6,111 bases of DNA from Candidatus Latescibacterota bacterium (lineage in GTDB: Bacteria; Krumholzibacteriota; Krumholzibacteriia; Krumholzibacteriales; WJIX01), in assembly GCA_030643145.1 (NCBI GenBank), contig DAOWMJ010000127.1, positions 1-6,111 on the forward strand, written 5' to 3'. The notes beneath the pieces were generated by a model, which was given only the letters and a program-made list of their open reading frames with translations, was not told the origin of the DNA and searched no databases. Shown here piece by piece: positions 4,844 through 6,111 of this stretch. A program made the position numbers and the translations under genes. The first letter of the stretch is position 1. Every line of letters starts with the position of its first letter.

Positions 4844-6111
4844 TTAAAAAGTTTCTGTTATCGAAATATGTACCCTGGTTTCATCCATGGAAAGTCTCCC
4901 TGCCGCGCCGAAGCTCAATTCGACCGTTCCAAGATCGGATACAGACCTGATCCCGAAACCAAATCCGTTTTTAAACTTCCATTTTTGACCACCCCTGTAA
5001 TACCCCCCTATATCATTAAAAAGGAAGATTCGGTTTTGCCCTCCAAAACGATATTCCAGATTCAAAAAGGTTACTCTTTCTCCTCTGAACTGGTTTTCAC
5101 GAAACCCCCTGAGTGTTTTCGCTCCTCCCATCGGGAACATTTCAGCAATATGAATATTACCGTCAGAAAATATTCCTTCAGAAACCATTCTGCAAAAAAG
5201 GTTCTGGTTTTCAACTGTGGGTATAGTCAGGAAAAGATTGAAAGTATATAGATACTGCCAATCTATTTTTGTTCCTCCATCCCTTGGATAATTCTTTCTT
5301 CTTCCCCCTTCAATCCGGCAGTTTGCCCTGATAACAGAACCCGAGCCCTTTTCAAGCCCCACTCTATAACGCTGTCTCACACTCCTGCTCAATTCACCCC
5401 CTGATGGAATTACATTTCTGTCGCCTGAAAACCCAACTAAAGTATTAAACCCCCAGGGACCAAAGGGAAATTTTAATTCAATCATTCCGGAATGCATATT
5501 GTAGAGAAAATCTTCAACAACCTGCTCCACAGAAAAGGACACGGCAACCGGTTTCGAAAACAGAAAGGGTTCACGGTATTCTATTTTCGTCTTTGAATAT
5601 TTTCTCCCGTCGTTAAACCATAAATAACCCGCTTTCCTTCCGGTACCCGCAATATTATCAAGCTGAATATCCACGCGGCCGTTCATTTCATAATCATTGT
5701 TATCCTTTCTGGAAAATCCGAAGGCCCCCTGAAAATAATTACTGCTCTTTTTTTCTTCAACCGGAAACACAAGGACAACTTTCCCTTCTCCATTCCTGTT
5801 AATACGTTCTTTTCCGACGGCTTTAAAAAGCCCGCTTGCCTCAAGATTCTTCGCGGCATTTTCAATTATCTCTTCACTGAATTTCTTCGGGATATCTACA
5901 CGTGACGCCATAACCGCTACTGAACTATCTGTTCTTGTTAGTCCATCAAATATAATTCCGGAAAGCAACGCTTCTTCACCGCTGACAATTGAAAATGAAA
6001 TATCAACTTTGTTTTCCTTTTCCTCAAATCTAAAAGCGGTTAACCATATCTGCGCGAAGGGATAACCGGAATTGTTGTAAAGATCCAAACTGTTACGCAT
6101 TAAAACCTTTA
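4844..6111 (-). CDS. BamA/TamA-like Omp85 outer-membrane protein, C-terminal part (5' end outside the window)
   Basis: The frame stays open through the right edge (K-V-L precedes the first internal Met at 6100), and that Met lies inside a POTRA-like segment (LDLYNNSGYPFAQI), so it is not the start. Numbering from that Met, the end of one POTRA domain is at about 1-40 and a complete one at about 44-116, with SGIIFDGLTRT at its start and NLEASGLFKAV at 85-95. The 16-strand barrel follows, with DNIAGTGRKAGYLWF (148-162), EYREPFLF (174-181) and the LRGF motif of loop 6 at 330-333, the hallmark of Omp85 proteins. It ends in phenylalanine, as barrel proteins recognised by the assembly machinery do. 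Such proteins insert or translocate proteins or lipids at the outer membrane. BamA, TamA and other Omp85 branches cannot be separated without the N-terminus. Confidence 0.9.
   Translation of the reverse strand, partial: KVLMRNSLDLYNNSGYPFAQIWLTAFRFEEKENKVDISFSIVSGEEALLSGIIFDGLTRTDSSVAVMASRVDIPKKFSEEIIENAAKNLEASGLFKAVGKERINRNGEGKVVLVFPVEEKKSSNYFQGAFGFSRKDNNDYEMNGRVDIQLDNIAGTGRKAGYLWFNDGRKYSKTKIEYREPFLFSKPVAVSFSVEQVVEDFLYNMHSGMIELKFPFGPWGFNTLVGFSGDRNVIPSGGELSRSVRQRYRVGLEKGSGSVIRANCRIEGGRRKNYPRDGGTKIDWQYLYTFNLFLTIPTVENQNLFCRMVSEGIFSDGNIHIAEMFPMGGAKTLRGFRENQFRGERVTFLNLEYRFGGQNRIFLFNDIGGYYRGGQKWKFKNGFGFGIRSVSDLGTVELSFGAAGRLSMDETRVHISITETF

Noticed and set aside
4868..5251. 127-codon plus-strand frame opposite the Omp85 gene
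   Set aside because: It is antisense to the barrel domain that contains the LRGF motif, and has no features of its own.
1..6111. CRISPR array, tRNA, rRNA, intact insertion sequence or known riboswitch
   Set aside because: No regularly spaced repeats, no tRNA-like cloverleaf or rRNA segments, no transposase frame and no recognised riboswitch core were seen on either strand.

Overview
The window looks like a chromosomal segment of a diderm (Gram-negative-type) bacterium with moderate GC content. The outer-membrane Omp85 barrel gene at the right end, a lipoprotein-type signal with a serine-cysteine junction, and a Sec-exported C69 peptidase fit a member of the Bacteroidetes/FCB group or a related uncultured lineage. 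That placement is inference; there is no rRNA or other decisive marker here.

Layout. Left block, minus strand (1-1205): a GTG-started Mre11/SbcD/YhaO-type metallophosphoesterase overlaps by four bases (GTGA) the GTG start of a Rad50/SbcC/YhaN-type ATPase, of which only the first 49 codons with the Walker A motif are visible. Just upstream of the nuclease, 1248-1418 carries an open frame with coding character but no credible start, probably the tail of a lost gene. Centre left, plus strand (1489-3063): a complete secreted C69-family dipeptidase whose catalytic cysteine sits directly after the predicted signal cleavage site. Positions 3064-3601 form a 538-base AT-rich gap holding a GC-richer island with another start-less coding-like tail, and a good promoter candidate.

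Centre right, plus strand (3602-4602): an unidentified 202-residue exported or lipid-anchored protein with a helical middle and a hydrophobic, cysteine-containing C-terminus, followed after 161 bases (including a strong hairpin) by a TTG-started 76-residue protein with three membrane segments. I recognise neither. Together they are the best candidate for something undescribed; a secreted peptide precursor plus a small membrane partner is one reading.

Right block, minus strand (6111-4646): the C-terminal part of a BamA/TamA-like Omp85 protein (5' end outside the window), followed by a 51-codon ORF with a good ribosome binding site. The first residues of that ORF resemble the start of PaaI-type thioesterases but the rest does not. 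The two right-hand groups converge near 4602-4646, with a long G-rich hairpin at 4716-4749.
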